Assembly (NCBI GenBank): GCA_019918135.1
Contig: WBZZ01005995.1
Span: 134,708 to 198,707, forward strand
Reading direction: 5' to 3'
Length of the DNA: 64,000 bases
Origin: Paulinella micropora
Lineage: Eukaryota > Cercozoa > Imbricatea > Euglyphida > Paulinellidae
Part shown: positions 48,372 through 59,486 of the stretch, piece by piece
How the letters are laid out: every line of letters begins with the position of its first letter
Position numbering within the stretch: position 1 is the first letter of the stretch
The notes under the pieces: generated by a model
The model's database searches: none
Seen by the model: the letters and a program-made list of their open reading frames with translations, nothing else
Told to the model about the DNA's origin: nothing
Position numbers and translations under genes: made by a program

Positions 48372-49325
48372 TCAAAGCCATACCCATTCTGCGATTTCAG
48401 GTCCTTCTTTTTCTTTTAAGTCGGTCCAACCGCTGGCGAATTTAAATCGGTTCCCTTTCGCACGCTCTAAAAGAAACCTCATACTATGCCATCCGCAGGT
48501 TGTGCTCTTATCACTTTGGTTTTTAACTTGATTAACCTTCATAAGCAGATATGTGTTCGGCTTATTCTTGTCAATAAGCTGTTTCATTTGGTGTAGGACT
48601 AGCTCGGTCGGCTTATACAGTGCGAGCGGGTCGTAGATTTCAATAGAGTCGTCTTTAATTAAGTCAACCCAAACAGCAATCCAATGTGAGCCTGGTTGAC
48701 TAGACTTATCCAAGTTCATTATAAAACCATACTTCTATCTTTTTTCTGGTTTCAGCTTGTTTATTTCGTCGCTCGCCACTGTCCCCAAATACCAATCGTG
48801 CTTTTTCATAATGTTGTCTATTTCATCCGTCATTAAACCTCGGTAGGGGCCTCCTCCCCCTACAACCCCTGGGTCTACCTCTTGCTCATTTTGTGGTTGA
48901 ATTGTGTCGGTGGTGGTGTCGGTGGTGGTGTCGGTGGTGGTATCGGGCGCGATTTCTGGGGCTGGCGGTTGAACTTTCTCTACATCTGCGGTGGGGGTGC
49001 GGGGGCTTGCCCCTGCTGGCGGTTGAACTTCCTCCGTCAGTTGAATACCGAGATTATTTGAAACTTGATTTTTAATATTTGGGTCGCTTCTCATTTCGGT
49101 TACTAAGTTATTTACATATTCATTCTTTTTCATTTTTTTCTTGTATTTGCCCTTCTTTAAATATTTCTTAATTGTTGCTATTGTCAAAAGTTTGTGGATT
49201 AATTCCTCAATCGTTCTTGGTCCAGCACCAGCTTGGTTTATTCCCAAATAATCAGCGAGTTTCTTTCTCATTTCATTCTGGTCTATTCCTAAATCAATAC
49301 CTTCATCTACTAAAACTTGCGCCAT
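48372..49325 (-). pseudogene. Adenain-like maturation protease with in-frame TAG
   Basis: ATG 49325 gives an N-terminal region with a Thr-Asp repeat (TTTDTTTDTTTD) and Pro-rich linker. The protease domain follows: DWYLGTVASDEINKL, then TAG at 48735-48737, then YGFIMNLDKSSQPGSHWIAVWVDL (split here by GSHW, the catalytic His), IEIYDPL (acidic residue) and STTCGWHSMRF (catalytic Cys). All catalytic residues are present on either side of a single stop. In PLVs it processes capsid precursors. About 317 residues if read through. Confidence 0.8.
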
Positions 49326-50381
49326 ACCCGAAGTCGTGTGTTTTCCTTTAACTTTTTGGGTGGTTGTTTGCCTTCGGCTATCATTTTTGCTTCCAAAGCA
49401 GGGCCCAAAGTTTTTGGTATATCCAATTTCGGATACTTGTAATCATTTCTTAAACCAGCGGAGATGTATGATATTTTATCTTTAATTTCAAAGTGTTTCG
49501 CTTTAGCCTCCGCTTGCTTTTTTGCCTCTTCTGATTCTTGTTTGTATTGCTCTGCCAGTGCTTTTTGCTCATCTGCCGTTTGTCCTGCGGCTATCGCACT
49601 CTCTACTCCTATACCAAGTTTTTGAAATTCTGTTTTGCTCAGCTTATTAATAAATTTCTTTGTAAATCCCGCTGTTTCCGTCAATAATTTAATATACTTT
49701 TCTTTTAATTCCTTGCCCGCTTTTCGCTCTTCTTTTGTTTTCAATGGCATCTGTTTTTCTTCTGGTGCTTGTGGTGCTTGTGGTGCTTGTGGTAGTCCTA
49801 GTTGTGGTCCTTGTGGTAGTCCTAGTTGTGGTGCTTGGGGTGGTGCTTGCGGTGGTGGTTGTGGTCCTTGTGTGATATATTGAGGGTGGAATGGTGGTAA
49901 TAACAGTTTTCTATCTTGTTCAAATTTTTACATCCTCTATACGTTTTTGCTCTCTTTTCGCCTCCCTTATTAATTCTTCTTGTCTTTCCTTCATTTCCGC
50001 ATTCTCCTTCCTCTCTATTCTTTTCTTCTCATCTTCTGCCTGTTCTCTTAACTTCTTTTCCTTTTCTCCTGCTCGTGTATTCAGCAGGTTGTTTTGTATC
50101 TGGTTGCGGTTCTCGTGTTCAAGACGATTGAATTCGGACTTAACTATTCGCTCTTTCGTCTTTCGTGTTTTCTTCGTTTTATTGTTCCCTTTCATATATT
50201 TCAGAAACAGTTTAACGATTTGAAGTGTTGAAAGGTCATTCGTTTTCTCGCCAAAGTTGAGATATGCTCGTTTGCCTTTCACTTTGATATATGGTCGGCC
50301 ATCTTTATTTCTGTATATCCTCGGATGCCGTTTTTTTCGCAGAGACTTCGCCTCCGCACCTCCTCTTCTTAATTTTTGCAT
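49310..50381 (-). pseudogene. PLV basic DNA-binding-like protein with Pro/Gln repeats, frameshifted
   Basis: ATG 50381 starts MQKLRRGGAEAKSLRKKRHPR, continues through a Lys/Glu-rich coiled coil (about 65-150), then shifts frame at GTAAAAATTTG near 49925. The next frame carries Gln-Ala-Pro repeats (PQAPQAPQAPEE), then MPLKTKEERKAGK and a helical end at 49310. The gene ends overlapping the protease start, so the two may once have been one long polyprotein (inference). Confidence 0.55.
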
Positions 50382-50437
50382 ATGTATATTGTTAGAAAAA
50401 AAATTAATATAAGATTTTACATCAATCGGGTTGGGGT

Positions 50438-50751
50438 TTACCGAAACTTAACCGCTCCTCCTCGTTGCTTGCCGTATCCTTGCTTCATCGCTGCCTTCGC
50501 TACACGGTCCGCATAAGGCACTCCTACATCGCTAAGAAAAGTAGCACCCCTTGAAATCAATTGGTTCTTCTTGATAAACATATTAGCATCCACTATCGCT
50601 TTTCCGACCTTCGCCCAATTAACTTTGCCTCCTGTTTGTTTCTTTTTCCCTTCTTCTTTCTGTTCTTCGCACCTCCTGCTTGTGGCATTGAAGGATTGTA
50701 GCTGATATTGTATCCCGCTGGTTGTGAAATAATAACTGGTGATGTTGGCAT
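50438..50751 (-). pseudogene. Small Gly/Lys-rich PLV protein, frameshifted
   Basis: ATG 50751 (MPTSPVIISQPAGYN) reads to an A5 run near 50645, where the frame shifts to KKQTGGKVNWAKVGKAIVDAN and on to GYGKQRGGAVKFR and a TAA at 50438. The joined length is about 104 residues. Its size, position beside the ATPase and Gly-Tyr-Gly-Lys end recall small basic core proteins of PLVs and adenoviruses; that is only a resemblance. Confidence 0.5.
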
Positions 50752-50788
50752 CTATATATAGTTCTAAAAAAAATAAATAATAATAAAA

Positions 50789-51613
50789 TTACTTTAAACG
50801 AATATTGAAGTTCTTTCGTAATTCGTCCGATACCGCATCAACATACAAAAAGTTAAATCGTTCTTTGGTAGCCTCGTGATATTTTTCAATGAAGTATTCA
50901 AGGTCGTAGCCAAGGTCCAAATGTTTATACACGAGTTCTATTTTATCCTGAGACTGTCCAGGAAAAATAAGAAGGTAGTCTAGCTGTTTAATCGCCTCAG
51001 GTCGTAAGTCGTTTAGGTATTGCGAGCTCATAATCACCTTTGACTTGTAGTGTCTATTTTTTTTCAACAGGTCGCTAACGGACTTATCCCTCAAACCACT
51101 ACCTAAATCAACTAACACGAAAACGACTTCTGGTGTTATGTATTTGCTCGGTCTCTCCACCTTTTCGTCTCCATCCTGCTTCTTCTTTTCTTCTTTACCA
51201 AAATAAAGAAACTTCGGCTTCGGTTCTTCTTTCTCGTATTGAACAATCTCGCCTTCTTCTTGCTCTTCATCGGGTTTATTCAGCTTGTCTAACTCGTAAT
51301 CTATCACACTGTATCAGTCCGTTTTCAAATATGTGTATATTGCCATCGGGTTTTCCTTCTTCTTGAAGTGCTTAACAATTTCTTTGTAAATGTGGTCTTT
51401 GTGTATTGTGCTGGCTATAATAACAATACGAGTCTTTTTGTCTGTCGTTCGTTTCAGGATTTCAAACAGTGCCTTTGTCTTACCGCTCTTCTTGCGAGCG
51501 AGAAGAAAAATATTGGCATACGGTTCATCAAATAACTTATATCCTTTTGCCAACTTGTCGCCATCTCCGTTTTGCTTGACTGATTTCACCTTTACATTAT
51601 TGATTTTCTCCAT
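50789..51613 (-). pseudogene. Genome-packaging ATPase (FtsK/HerA type) with in-frame TGA
   Basis: ATG 51613; Walker A is FLLARKKSGKTKALF (about 38-50). An in-frame TGA at 51314-51316 interrupts the gene, and the same frame continues. A Lys/Glu-rich insert comes next, then the Walker B-like strand VVFVLVDLGSGLRDKS and the sensor segment KVIMSSQYLNDLRP. PLV Walker B usually ends in DD; here the first Asp appears to be Val. About 274 residues if read through. It would pump DNA into capsids. Confidence 0.75.
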
Positions 51614-51627
51614 CGTTTATATAAACA

Positions 51628-51988
51628 TTAAGCCAAAAATTCTAAACAAATAACAATTATTCCAGCTAGTTGGTCAGTCTCAATACTGCCATTGTCTGTT
51701 TTAAGCACTCTAAAACTGTATTGTCCATCGGTCCAATTGATAATTCCTAAGTTATAGCTGAGATTGGAAATGTTTGCGACGTTGCTGTCCGCGAATGTGC
51801 CAATAATCCCAATGCGGTCCATATAAAGGATTTTTGTTTTCGTCTCCGTCACATCATTCATATAATGGATAAACTTAACATTCATTCTAATCGGGTAAAG
51901 TTCAATTTAATGGTTTTGTCGAATGTCTTGCTACCGCCTGGAAAATTGTTACTTAGAAAAATAATCTTTTGGAATTTATAGTCTGCCA
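51628..51988 (-). pseudogene. Hypothetical PLV protein, frameshifted
   Basis: ATG 51988 (MADYKFQKIIFLSNNFPGG) runs for 35 codons and the frame then shifts at GATTAGAATG to MNVKFIHYMNDVTETKTK..., ending at 51628. Joined it is about 120 residues with beta-strand-like composition. It lies next to the ATPase. I recognise no family. Confidence 0.45.
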
Positions 51989-52086
51989 TAGTGATGCCCT
52001 CAAAACTAATCTTTATAAACTTTTTATTAATTAATATTTCTGCTCGGACTGCCTGCGATTTCTATTCACGGGTCAGTGTTAAAAAA

Positions 52087-52253
52087 ATGAAAGTTGTGTT
52101 TATTGTATTCAAAAAGGAATAGAAACAAAGTTTAAATGTGTGTATAAACCTTTTAGTGATTGGTGTGTTGGTTTTGATGAAGCCATTCCTTTAATGTGCT
52201 CAGGTAGTGATGCTTCTTGGTATAAAACTCAACTATATGAGTGCTCACTTCTT
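52087..52253 (+). other. Short Cys-rich coding-like fragment
   Basis: A 55-codon open stretch (NESCVYCIQKG...CVYKPFSDWCVGF...LYECSLL) with six Cys sits in a gap, opposite to its neighbours. It lacks a start codon in frame; an A7 run just before it may hide a frameshift. It might be a gene remnant. Confidence 0.25.
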
Positions 52254-52592
52254 TGAGCTAGAAGGTGATGGAAGGCATATTCCAATCAATAGTGTTAAAA
52301 TACCTACATAAGTGTTGGCTGTCTCGCACGGTAAGTTCTTTTCAGACAACCTCACGATACAAAGGGTTATAATGGCGATAATGATACCCATTTGAAACAG
52401 ATACTTAATAAGTCGGCTGTCAGTTGGTCTGTTTTTTATACAACAACAATTCCAGTTGTCTTCCAATTCGTGCTCTACTTTTTTTTCTTCATTCTTCAAT
52501 GAAATATCCAAAACACGATTTTTCAACTCTGGTGTTAGTTCGCCATCTGCCATATCAATGAGTGGAGGTGGAGGGTGTAATCTAGGGGGCAT
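52245..52592 (-). CDS. PLV membrane protein with two transmembrane segments
   Basis: 115 residues from ATG 52592. A Pro-rich start (MPPRLHPPPPLIDMADGEL) and a charged helix with a CCC cluster precede two hydrophobic segments (about 62-83, LIKYLFQMGIIIAIITLCIV; and 92-110). Small proteins of this layout are common in PLVs. The frame is intact. Confidence 0.6.
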   Translation of the reverse strand: MPPRLHPPPPLIDMADGELTPELKNRVLDISLKNEEKKVEHELEDNWNCCCIKNRPTDSRLIKYLFQMGIIIAIITLCIVRLSEKNLPCETANTYVGILTLLIGICLPSPSSSKK

Positions 52593-52623
52593 TGTTATTA
52601 CGGATTTCTGCTAATTGGCTTTT

Positions 52624-55600
52624 TTAATCGGCTATATCATTAGTTAGATTATTATTTTGCTTTTCTAAATAAATCACCTTTTCAGCCATGTGTTGAAAAG
52701 CACTGACTAATATTGGTATAAACCTTGTATATGTTATGCCTTCAAGGTAGCCGTTTCCGTCATCTGCTTTTATTCCACTTTCAGATACAAATTCAGGAAA
52801 TATTTTTTTAACTTCATCAGCAATAAATCCGTGGTTCGTTTGTTCTTTCTTTTCGTGTGATTTCAAATAATATGAACAGCAGTTTATTTTCATTAGTTTC
52901 TCATAACAATCCCCGCAGTCTAATGTTTTAATATCTGATTTTAGCCTCTTGTCCGATGAGTTTGTCCAAGCACCATTGAGAGGAATATAATTATAACTGC
53001 CTGACGGCTCACCTATTGAGTTTGAAGTAGTCCAAGAGTGAACCAAACCAGTTGACGCACAAACTACTCCATAATTCGTATATCCTCCTGATTTCAAAAA
53101 ATATTTGTGGGTCGTTAGTATAAGCACGTCTTTTTCTTAATGTTAAAAATCCGCTGGATGCTGTTGTGATGCTTAAATCTCCCGACGTATTGATGTTCAT
53201 CGCCTCAGTGTAAGATATATTGTTTCCCGCCGTTGTTCCTGAATTATAATAAAAAGCGAGTTTTCCACCTTTTTGAATTAGAAAGTTTGAACCGCTGTGG
53301 CTTGATTTCCAGTTCGTGCCATCAAAATAAGCATCAAAACTTAAATTGACATTATCATGCGACCAGTTCAATAATTGGAATGTTGGATAAGCATCCGCTG
53401 TCGTTATTGCCTGTAAGTGTGCCCCTCCGATATTTGAAGCAATCCCGTATATTTCTAAACCACCTGTCGTCCCATTCACTGATTTTGACGAATTACCTAT
53501 AATAATTGGCCTACTTATATTTGATGTTAGTGATGTTGTTATTTTGTCGCTCGCCGTTAATGTGGTTGATGATACTCCCGCATTTGCCGTTATTAATCCA
53601 CTCGCGGTTGCCGTTGTTGTTGATATACCCGCATTTGCCGTTATCGCTCCACTTGCTGTTATTGCCTTCGTTGTTAATAAGCCCGATGTGTCAAGTTCAA
53701 GAGCGAGATTCCAAGGAACGGAAGCCTCAACACTTTTCCCACTATCATACAAAAATCTAAGTTTATTATTCCATTTACTAATTAGAAAATTAGAACTCGC
53801 ATAACTTGATTTCCATCCAGCAGCATCTAAATACGCATCAAAGGTCATATTTATGTTATTATGACTTAAATTAGTTAGTTGAAATGTAGGATATTTATCT
53901 TCTGTTGTAATCGCTTGTATATGTGCTCCAGTTGTATTATTATTAAGTCCCATACAATTCTAAACCCGTTGTTGTTCCTATTCCTTTTGTTGCATTGCCT
54001 ATTATTATTGGCATACCTGATGCTGTTGTTATTTTGTCGCTCGCCGTTAATGTTGTTGTAGTCATACCAGCAGTTGCAGTTAACGTAGTTCCCGTTATTG
54101 TTCCAGCACTTGTTATGTTGTTTGAGTTCATATCCAAAGCACCATAAAACCGCATACCGCCAGCATTGTTAAAACGGACAATGTCAGACGAAGCACTTTT
54201 ATTATCCAAAAGTTTTGAAATATAAAGTCCCGCCCCTTTTACATCAAATGCTACATTCGTGAATACATAACCCCGTTGGTTCGCGGTTCCACTTGTAGCA
54301 GTATTTAGAGTAAATAAGAAATATTGATAATCACCTGATGTCTGCGAAAAGAATATATCTCCTCCATTTTGGTTTAATATCCTCGCCCCATTATATGTTA
54401 TATTTCCTCCATTAATGATAGTTTGATTATTAAAATCGGCGTTGTTCGTTAAAGTTAGATATTTTATCACAGTGCTCGCCCCATTAAATGTTTTACTTCC
54501 TGTTATGGTTTGGTCTGTTGTTAGTTTCACACAATTGTCATCCAGATATTGCCTATTTACCGCTTCATTTGCATTTTGTGGTGCTCCTAGATTAACAATC
54601 CGACTACTATTACAATCTAAGCCAGTAGCATTAAACCACGAAACAATCGTCCCGTTAATAATAAAACTTATTTTTTTCGCAGAAATTTCAAAGTTGTAAT
54701 ATGTTGCCGTGTTCATATCCAAACTAGCAATAGACCCGATATTACTTGTAGAATTGAAAACGATGAATGTTCCCTTTGTTGTTGAATTGATTGAATTTCC
54801 AGTTATTTCAACACCACTGCTATATGTCTTAATTCCTGCTATGGATTGGTTTCCTGAGGTTTTAACTGCCGAAGTATCAAGAACAGAAACATCCACACCA
54901 TCAACCAGATTCACATTTGATATGCTTGGTTTCCCATATTTAGTCCTCCCGTCATACTAGCAATGCCGTGTAATCTAAGAAAGGGTGATGCCACGTTTCT
55001 CCATTGTCCAGTGCTATAAATGAGTAGTTGATTATCTGTTGCTGTTGTTGTAATCACGTCGCTATGTGTATCAATACTTCCACTCGCCGACACTTTCGAC
55101 ACTTTCGACACTTTCGCCGTGTTCGTATCGTGCTCTGATAGCCAAGTTGTGATAGACCTGCCATTTAGTTGATTTACATTTGTTATGCTTTGGCTTTTAA
55201 TATCAATCCCCGCACTCGCATTTATTATACTGCTAAATGTTTTAATTCCTGTTATGGTTTGGTCTCCTGTTAGTTTAACCACCGAACCATCAACTGCGAG
55301 ATTTGCGAGATTAATTCCATTATATTATGTAGAAGCCCCAGAAATAGCAAACCCTCCCATATTTAGTCCTCCCGTCATACTGGCTGTGCCGTCTAATCTA
55401 AGAAAGGGTGGTGTGGTGTTTCTCCATTGCCCCGTGCTATACATAAGCAGTTGGTTATCTGCTGGGAAGCCTGTTATTGACACATCGCTGTGGCTATCTA
55501 TACTTCCAGCTGCTGACACTTTATCATTATTATCTTGATGCTCGAATATCCATTCATCAACATCTTTGGTATTTAGTAAATTAACTCCTGTTATATTCTT

Positions 55601-56145
55601 CCTTCCCATACTAATGTTGCCGAATTCATCCACATTTATCGGAAATGTGTTTTATTTACCCAGTTTATTGAATTATATGTGAGATAACTATTAGTGGCTA
55701 TTGGTGCGGTTATGACTACATCAGAGAGTGTGTCAATTGAACCGAGGGCGATATTTTTCCATTTGCCTTCTACATCGTTGTAAGTTAAGTATTGTCCGCT
55801 TGCTTGTGCGAATATGTTTGTATCTATCAAATTGTATAAACTGGTTTGGTGCGGATTGGAAGTATTCGAGCGGTGTTGAGTTGAGGCTTTAACCTCGTCG
55901 TTGTCCCTACCTCGTTGCTCTGTATAGTATAAACGGCTTCCTTCTTTAATGTCCGCTGTGCTTTTGGTAGCCAGTCGTGTATCAAATCGTCCGTCAGTAT
56001 AATAAAGATTTACAGGGTCAGCATCTTCTGGCACCCTATCTGTGTTCAAGCCGATAATATTAGTATTTGTTAAGTCTAAATTTTTTATGTCCAGTGAGTC
56101 CACCGCAATTTCAGACAAGCCTAAGAGAGACTTATATTGACTCAT
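52624..56145 (-). pseudogene. Long fibre/spike protein with C-terminal S74 chaperone, in at least six pieces
   Basis: ATG 56145 starts MSQYKSLLGLSEIAVDSL. Coding-like sequence continues to 52624 through pieces broken near 55635, 55300, 54912, 53945 and 53100 by frameshifts or stops, about 1170 residues in all. The shaft has repeated beta-rich segments (LRLDGTASMTGGLNMG, GSIDTHSDV, LTASDKITT). The end (NSSDKRLKSDIKTLD, then GFIADEVKKIFP) is a Peptidase_S74 intramolecular chaperone with the Ser-Asp-x-Arg-Leu-Lys cleavage motif, which trims itself after folding trimeric fibres. It would mediate host attachment (inference). Confidence 0.75.
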
Positions 56146-56234
56146 TGAACCAAAACCTGTGGAAGTGTATATTTAGGATAATAATTAATCCGAATAAAAA
56201 TTATTTTTGGTTAGATATACAACCGAAACAAACA

Positions 56235-56738
56235 ATGCCAAGAGGTAATAGAGAGATTGCCATAAAGAACCTTGAAAAAGCGACTGTAATGAAGAAGCAA
56301 TATGCTAGGCAGAGAAAGATTGAGAGGGCGAGGGAACTACTTGCTGAGGAAGAGGCGAAGAATGTAAAAGAAATGACCAATGACAAAAAGATGGACCACA
56401 TTACTAAGAAGCAGTTGGCGAAAGATATGATTGATGGGCGGGATGGCGAACCGATTGAGGAAAGCAGCGAAAGCGATGAAGAGGTTGAACACGACTTTGT
56501 TGACCTCATTGCGGATAAAATATCAAAGATGAAACTTAGGACTAAACAGAAGAAGGCGAAGAAAGTGGTAAAAAAGAAAGTGAAAGAAGATAGCGAGGAT
56601 AGCGAATCTGAGGAAGAAGAACAGCCTAAGAAAGGAGGTAAGAAGACTGGCAGTGTTAATGTCAATGTTTACAATCAACAACCTGAGAAACCAAAAAAAG
56701 AAAACAATGATGTTTCAAAGATATTTTTAAAGTTCTAA
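56235..56738 (+). CDS. Lys/Glu-rich PLV protein
   Basis: ATG 56235 (MPRGNREIAIKNLEK) gives 167 residues with an intact frame. A basic helical N-terminus is followed by an acidic Ser run (EESSESDEEVEHD), a Lys-rich block and a second acidic Ser run, then a Lys/Pro tail. No recognised family. It is the first plus-strand gene before the integrase. Confidence 0.5.
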   Translation: MPRGNREIAIKNLEKATVMKKQYARQRKIERARELLAEEEAKNVKEMTNDKKMDHITKKQLAKDMIDGRDGEPIEESSESDEEVEHDFVDLIADKISKMKLRTKQKKAKKVVKKKVKEDSEDSESEEEEQPKKGGKKTGSVNVNVYNQQPEKPKKENNDVSKIFLKF

Positions 56739-56822
56739 TATATATATACTTTATGCACGACTTATTATTTACTCTTTTGTATATCGTGATAAACTACCTT
56801 CCTATTTTAGTCGCATATAACA

Positions 56823-57784
56823 ATGGATCATAAGCATACACAAAATACTGAGCCCGAAGATGAGGATGAAAGAAAGGAACGACAAGCACTTGAAATACAT
56901 TACCAAAAAAGATTACCGACTGATAAATGGAATACGATATGGTCAGACAAACCACTTAAACAAGTATTTGAAGATTTGGCGGATATGTCAAAACTTAAAG
57001 ACAAGAAAGGAAATAAAAACTATGCTTGGATGTTGTTTTGGATAGACACACACAGCAGATTTTTAATCATAAACCACTTAAAAATAACACGGCTAAGGAA
57101 GTTTATTTAGCTTTGAAATCAATACCTTACACACCTGACTCTATTACAACCGACAGCGGGAGTGAATATAAAGGAGTGGTTAAAGATTATTTTAGAGAAA
57201 ACAATATTGACCATCGGACTGTTGAAGTTGGCGACCATCGTGCTCTTGCGATAGTTGACCGTGTAATAAGAACTATGAGACGGTGGCTTGACATTTTATT
57301 TGAAACTAATGGCAATTTTGATTGGGTTTCTTGGATTGATGATATGGTAGATGCTTATAATATGAGGTTTCATAGAACAATTCAAGCTAGACCGATTGAT
57401 GTATTTAAGGTGTTAATAAAAATAAACAACGAATTCAACGGGACTATTTAATAGAAGAATTTCAAAAGGGCGATAAAGTCCGCCGTGAATTAAAAAGAAA
57501 TTTATTTTCAAAAGGGCAGACAATACAGTAAGCAGATTTACACCGTCGTTGGAAGAAAGGGCTTCAAGTTGATACTCAATTCAGATGAGCTAGTCAGTCC
57601 GAGGGAATTATTGAAGACTAAGTTCAACCGTCAAGTTGACGAAGAAAAACAAATTAAAAAACAAGTTAAAGATTTAACAAAAGAGAAGAAAACGAAGGAA
57701 TTATTAAACCGTGAAGATATTCAACCTGAGAACATACGGACTAGCAAAAGAGAAAGGAAAGAGAAAGTAATATTAGATTTGTAA
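56823..57784 (+). pseudogene. rve-family (retroviral-type) integrase, frameshifted
   Basis: ATG 56823 (MDHKHTQNTEPEDEDERK) reaches WIDTHSRF (first catalytic Asp), then shifts frame near 57055. The next frame holds ITTDSGSEYKG (second Asp) and DHRALAIVDRVIRTMRRW, where Asp stands near the usual Glu position, then the HRTIQARP region. Another break near 57450-57570 precedes a small beta domain (TVVGRKGFKLILNSDELVSPREL) and a Lys/Glu tail. PLVs use this enzyme to enter host DNA. Confidence 0.8.
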
Positions 57785-57797
57785 GAGAAGAATTTAA

Positions 57798-58391
57798 TTA
57801 CACAAAATCATTGATTGGGAGAATCCAGTTGATTTGGCTCGTGCGAGCTTTTAATACTCGGTTGATTGCTGTGATTGAATTAAAAATAATTAACTCATCA
57901 GGATTGCGGACGGAGACGAGAAAATGAAACTGGTTTTTGGGTTTCTCTATCAACATATTTTTTTGAATGTTTGCGAAAAAGTAATCTTCCTTTTCTTCCG
58001 CGGGCATATCGAAAGGGTGCCTCCTCCAAATTCTCACCTTCTTGTCGGCGTAAAGAAATTCTCTCGGAACACCAATAAACTTAACATCATCTCTCGGAAC
58101 GATTAAATCTCCAACATCTTCAAATTTTCTCCACCCATCAGGAATCTCATCTTCGAGTAAGTCAGGGGCGGGCTGGATGGGGGCAAGGTCAGGCTGGACG
58201 GGGGCAGGATCAGGCTGGACGGGGGCAGGGTCAGGCTGGACGGGGGCAGGGTCGGGCTGGACTGGGGCAGGGTCAGGCTGGACGGGGGCAGGGTCGGGCT
58301 GGACGGGGGCAGGGTCGGGCTGGACTGGGGCAGGGGCAGCTGGGTCTGCCTCCAACTTCGCCTCTCCAAAAATGTTGGAAAGCTCCTCCAT
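57798..58391 (-). CDS. PLV protein with tandem Ala-Pro-Val-Gln-Pro-Asp-Pro repeats
   Basis: ATG 58391 (MEELSNIFGEAKLEAD) is the first in frame; 197 residues. Residues about 15-70 are a seven-residue repeat. A globular domain follows (GWRKFEDVGDLIVPRDDVKFIGVP...FFANIQKNML). No recognised family. Its start lies only 76 bp from the retroelement border. Confidence 0.55.
   Translation of the reverse strand: MEELSNIFGEAKLEADPAAPAPVQPDPAPVQPDPAPVQPDPAPVQPDPAPVQPDPAPVQPDPAPVQPDLAPIQPAPDLLEDEIPDGWRKFEDVGDLIVPRDDVKFIGVPREFLYADKKVRIWRRHPFDMPAEEKEDYFFANIQKNMLIEKPKNQFHFLVSVRNPDELIIFNSITAINRVLKARTSQINWILPINDFV
58170..58335. repeat. 21-bp tandem repeat within the gene at 57798
   Basis: About eight copies of a GGGGCAGGGTCAGGCTGGACG-type unit, each 21 bp, encode the Pro-rich repeat. 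The repeat is GC-rich inside an otherwise AT-rich element. Confidence 0.8.
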
Positions 58392-58467
58392 CTTCACTTT
58401 TTCCCTTGGGAGAATTTGGGACAGTGACGAAAACACGAGGATTTTTTGGCGGTTGATTTTGGTGGCG

Positions 58468-59486
58468 TGTAGGCATCACCCCCCGGATAGCCGGTAAAAA
58501 ATACCTTTTCCTGGTGACAGGTGCACCAGCTTGTTTTTCAGTATCATTTGTCCGGATTGGACCTGATGCCATTTTATTCCTGGTCTGTTGCCGTTTTCCT
58601 TTTTGGCTTCACTGAGCTAATACAACGAGACATCATTCTCATTCTTGAGGACTGTGTTTGGTTGTATTACCGACTTTTTACGAGCTATCGTTGGGGGCAT
58701 TACATTTGGAGTCCACATCACTAGGGTGATTTCTTTCTGCTTTGCCACACAGGCAACAGAGTGAATTTTCACTTACCTGTCTCACACGGGGACGTCAGAC
58801 GAAAACAAATACTCCAACACAGCTCCCTCATAATTCTTTCACAAAACAAATAATTTGATTGGTCTCAAGCAGGCGTCTCGTACCCTCTAGCCCAATCAGT
58901 ATCTGTGTGCTGACAAGGAGACATCAGATACAAACTCTCTGTCGTTCTTGCTGTTCTCACACAGAGACCAAGAAGAAGGAGGTGGACAGAAGAGTGAAGG
59001 AACACACACAAAACACAAACAAGCATAGGGACAGGAGCACAACACTCTACCCTTCTAGTTTGTGCATTTATCTGCATTATCTCACACATACGTCAGAGTA
59101 TTTTTGCAAATTTCTAATCGTTTTCTAAAAGTAGGTCTGAGAACCTATCCGACCGACTGTCGACTTCTCAAGGAGAGCTTTTCTAGCTTCTCTATTACTA
59201 TCTGTGTGTAGGTCCAAGTGCCTCATACTAGATACAATATAGAAAAGAAGGAGAAGTAATCTGAGTAAGGAGAACAAGAAATCGGAGAAAGTCTCAAAGA
59301 CTATTTTTCTCAAACAAAAACAAACATACAAACAGTGTTTCATAGAGGACAGGGAATCTTATCCTACCATCTCTATTAGTTTCTCTCTTCACTAGTCAAT
59401 CTACTGAAGGAGGAACAGAACACAAACGAACAAAAACCAAACATAGGAGCTGACACTGTCCTCCTGTTGATCACTACTACGACATC
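58468..59486 (+). repeat. LTR-like leader of the right element copy
   Basis: Also present, inverted, at 42413-43435. I see no gene in it. A 67-codon ORF and its antisense counterpart are present in both copies but show no family. The 3' LTR boundary cannot be set without the other end. Confidence 0.5.

Larger units (their letters stand above)
43436..58467. mobile_element. Degraded Polinton-like virus / virophage-like element (about 15 kb)
   Basis: The segment has much lower GC than the left part and carries a PLV gene set: protein-primed-type DNA polymerase B, lipase, DUF3223, capsid protein, GIY-YIG nuclease, adenain-like protease, packaging ATPase, membrane protein, fibre with S74 end, and rve integrase. 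Most genes have stop codons or homopolymer frameshifts, so it is an endogenous relic. It has no visible terminal repeats of its own; both ends abut the inverted retroelement copies. Confidence 0.8.
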
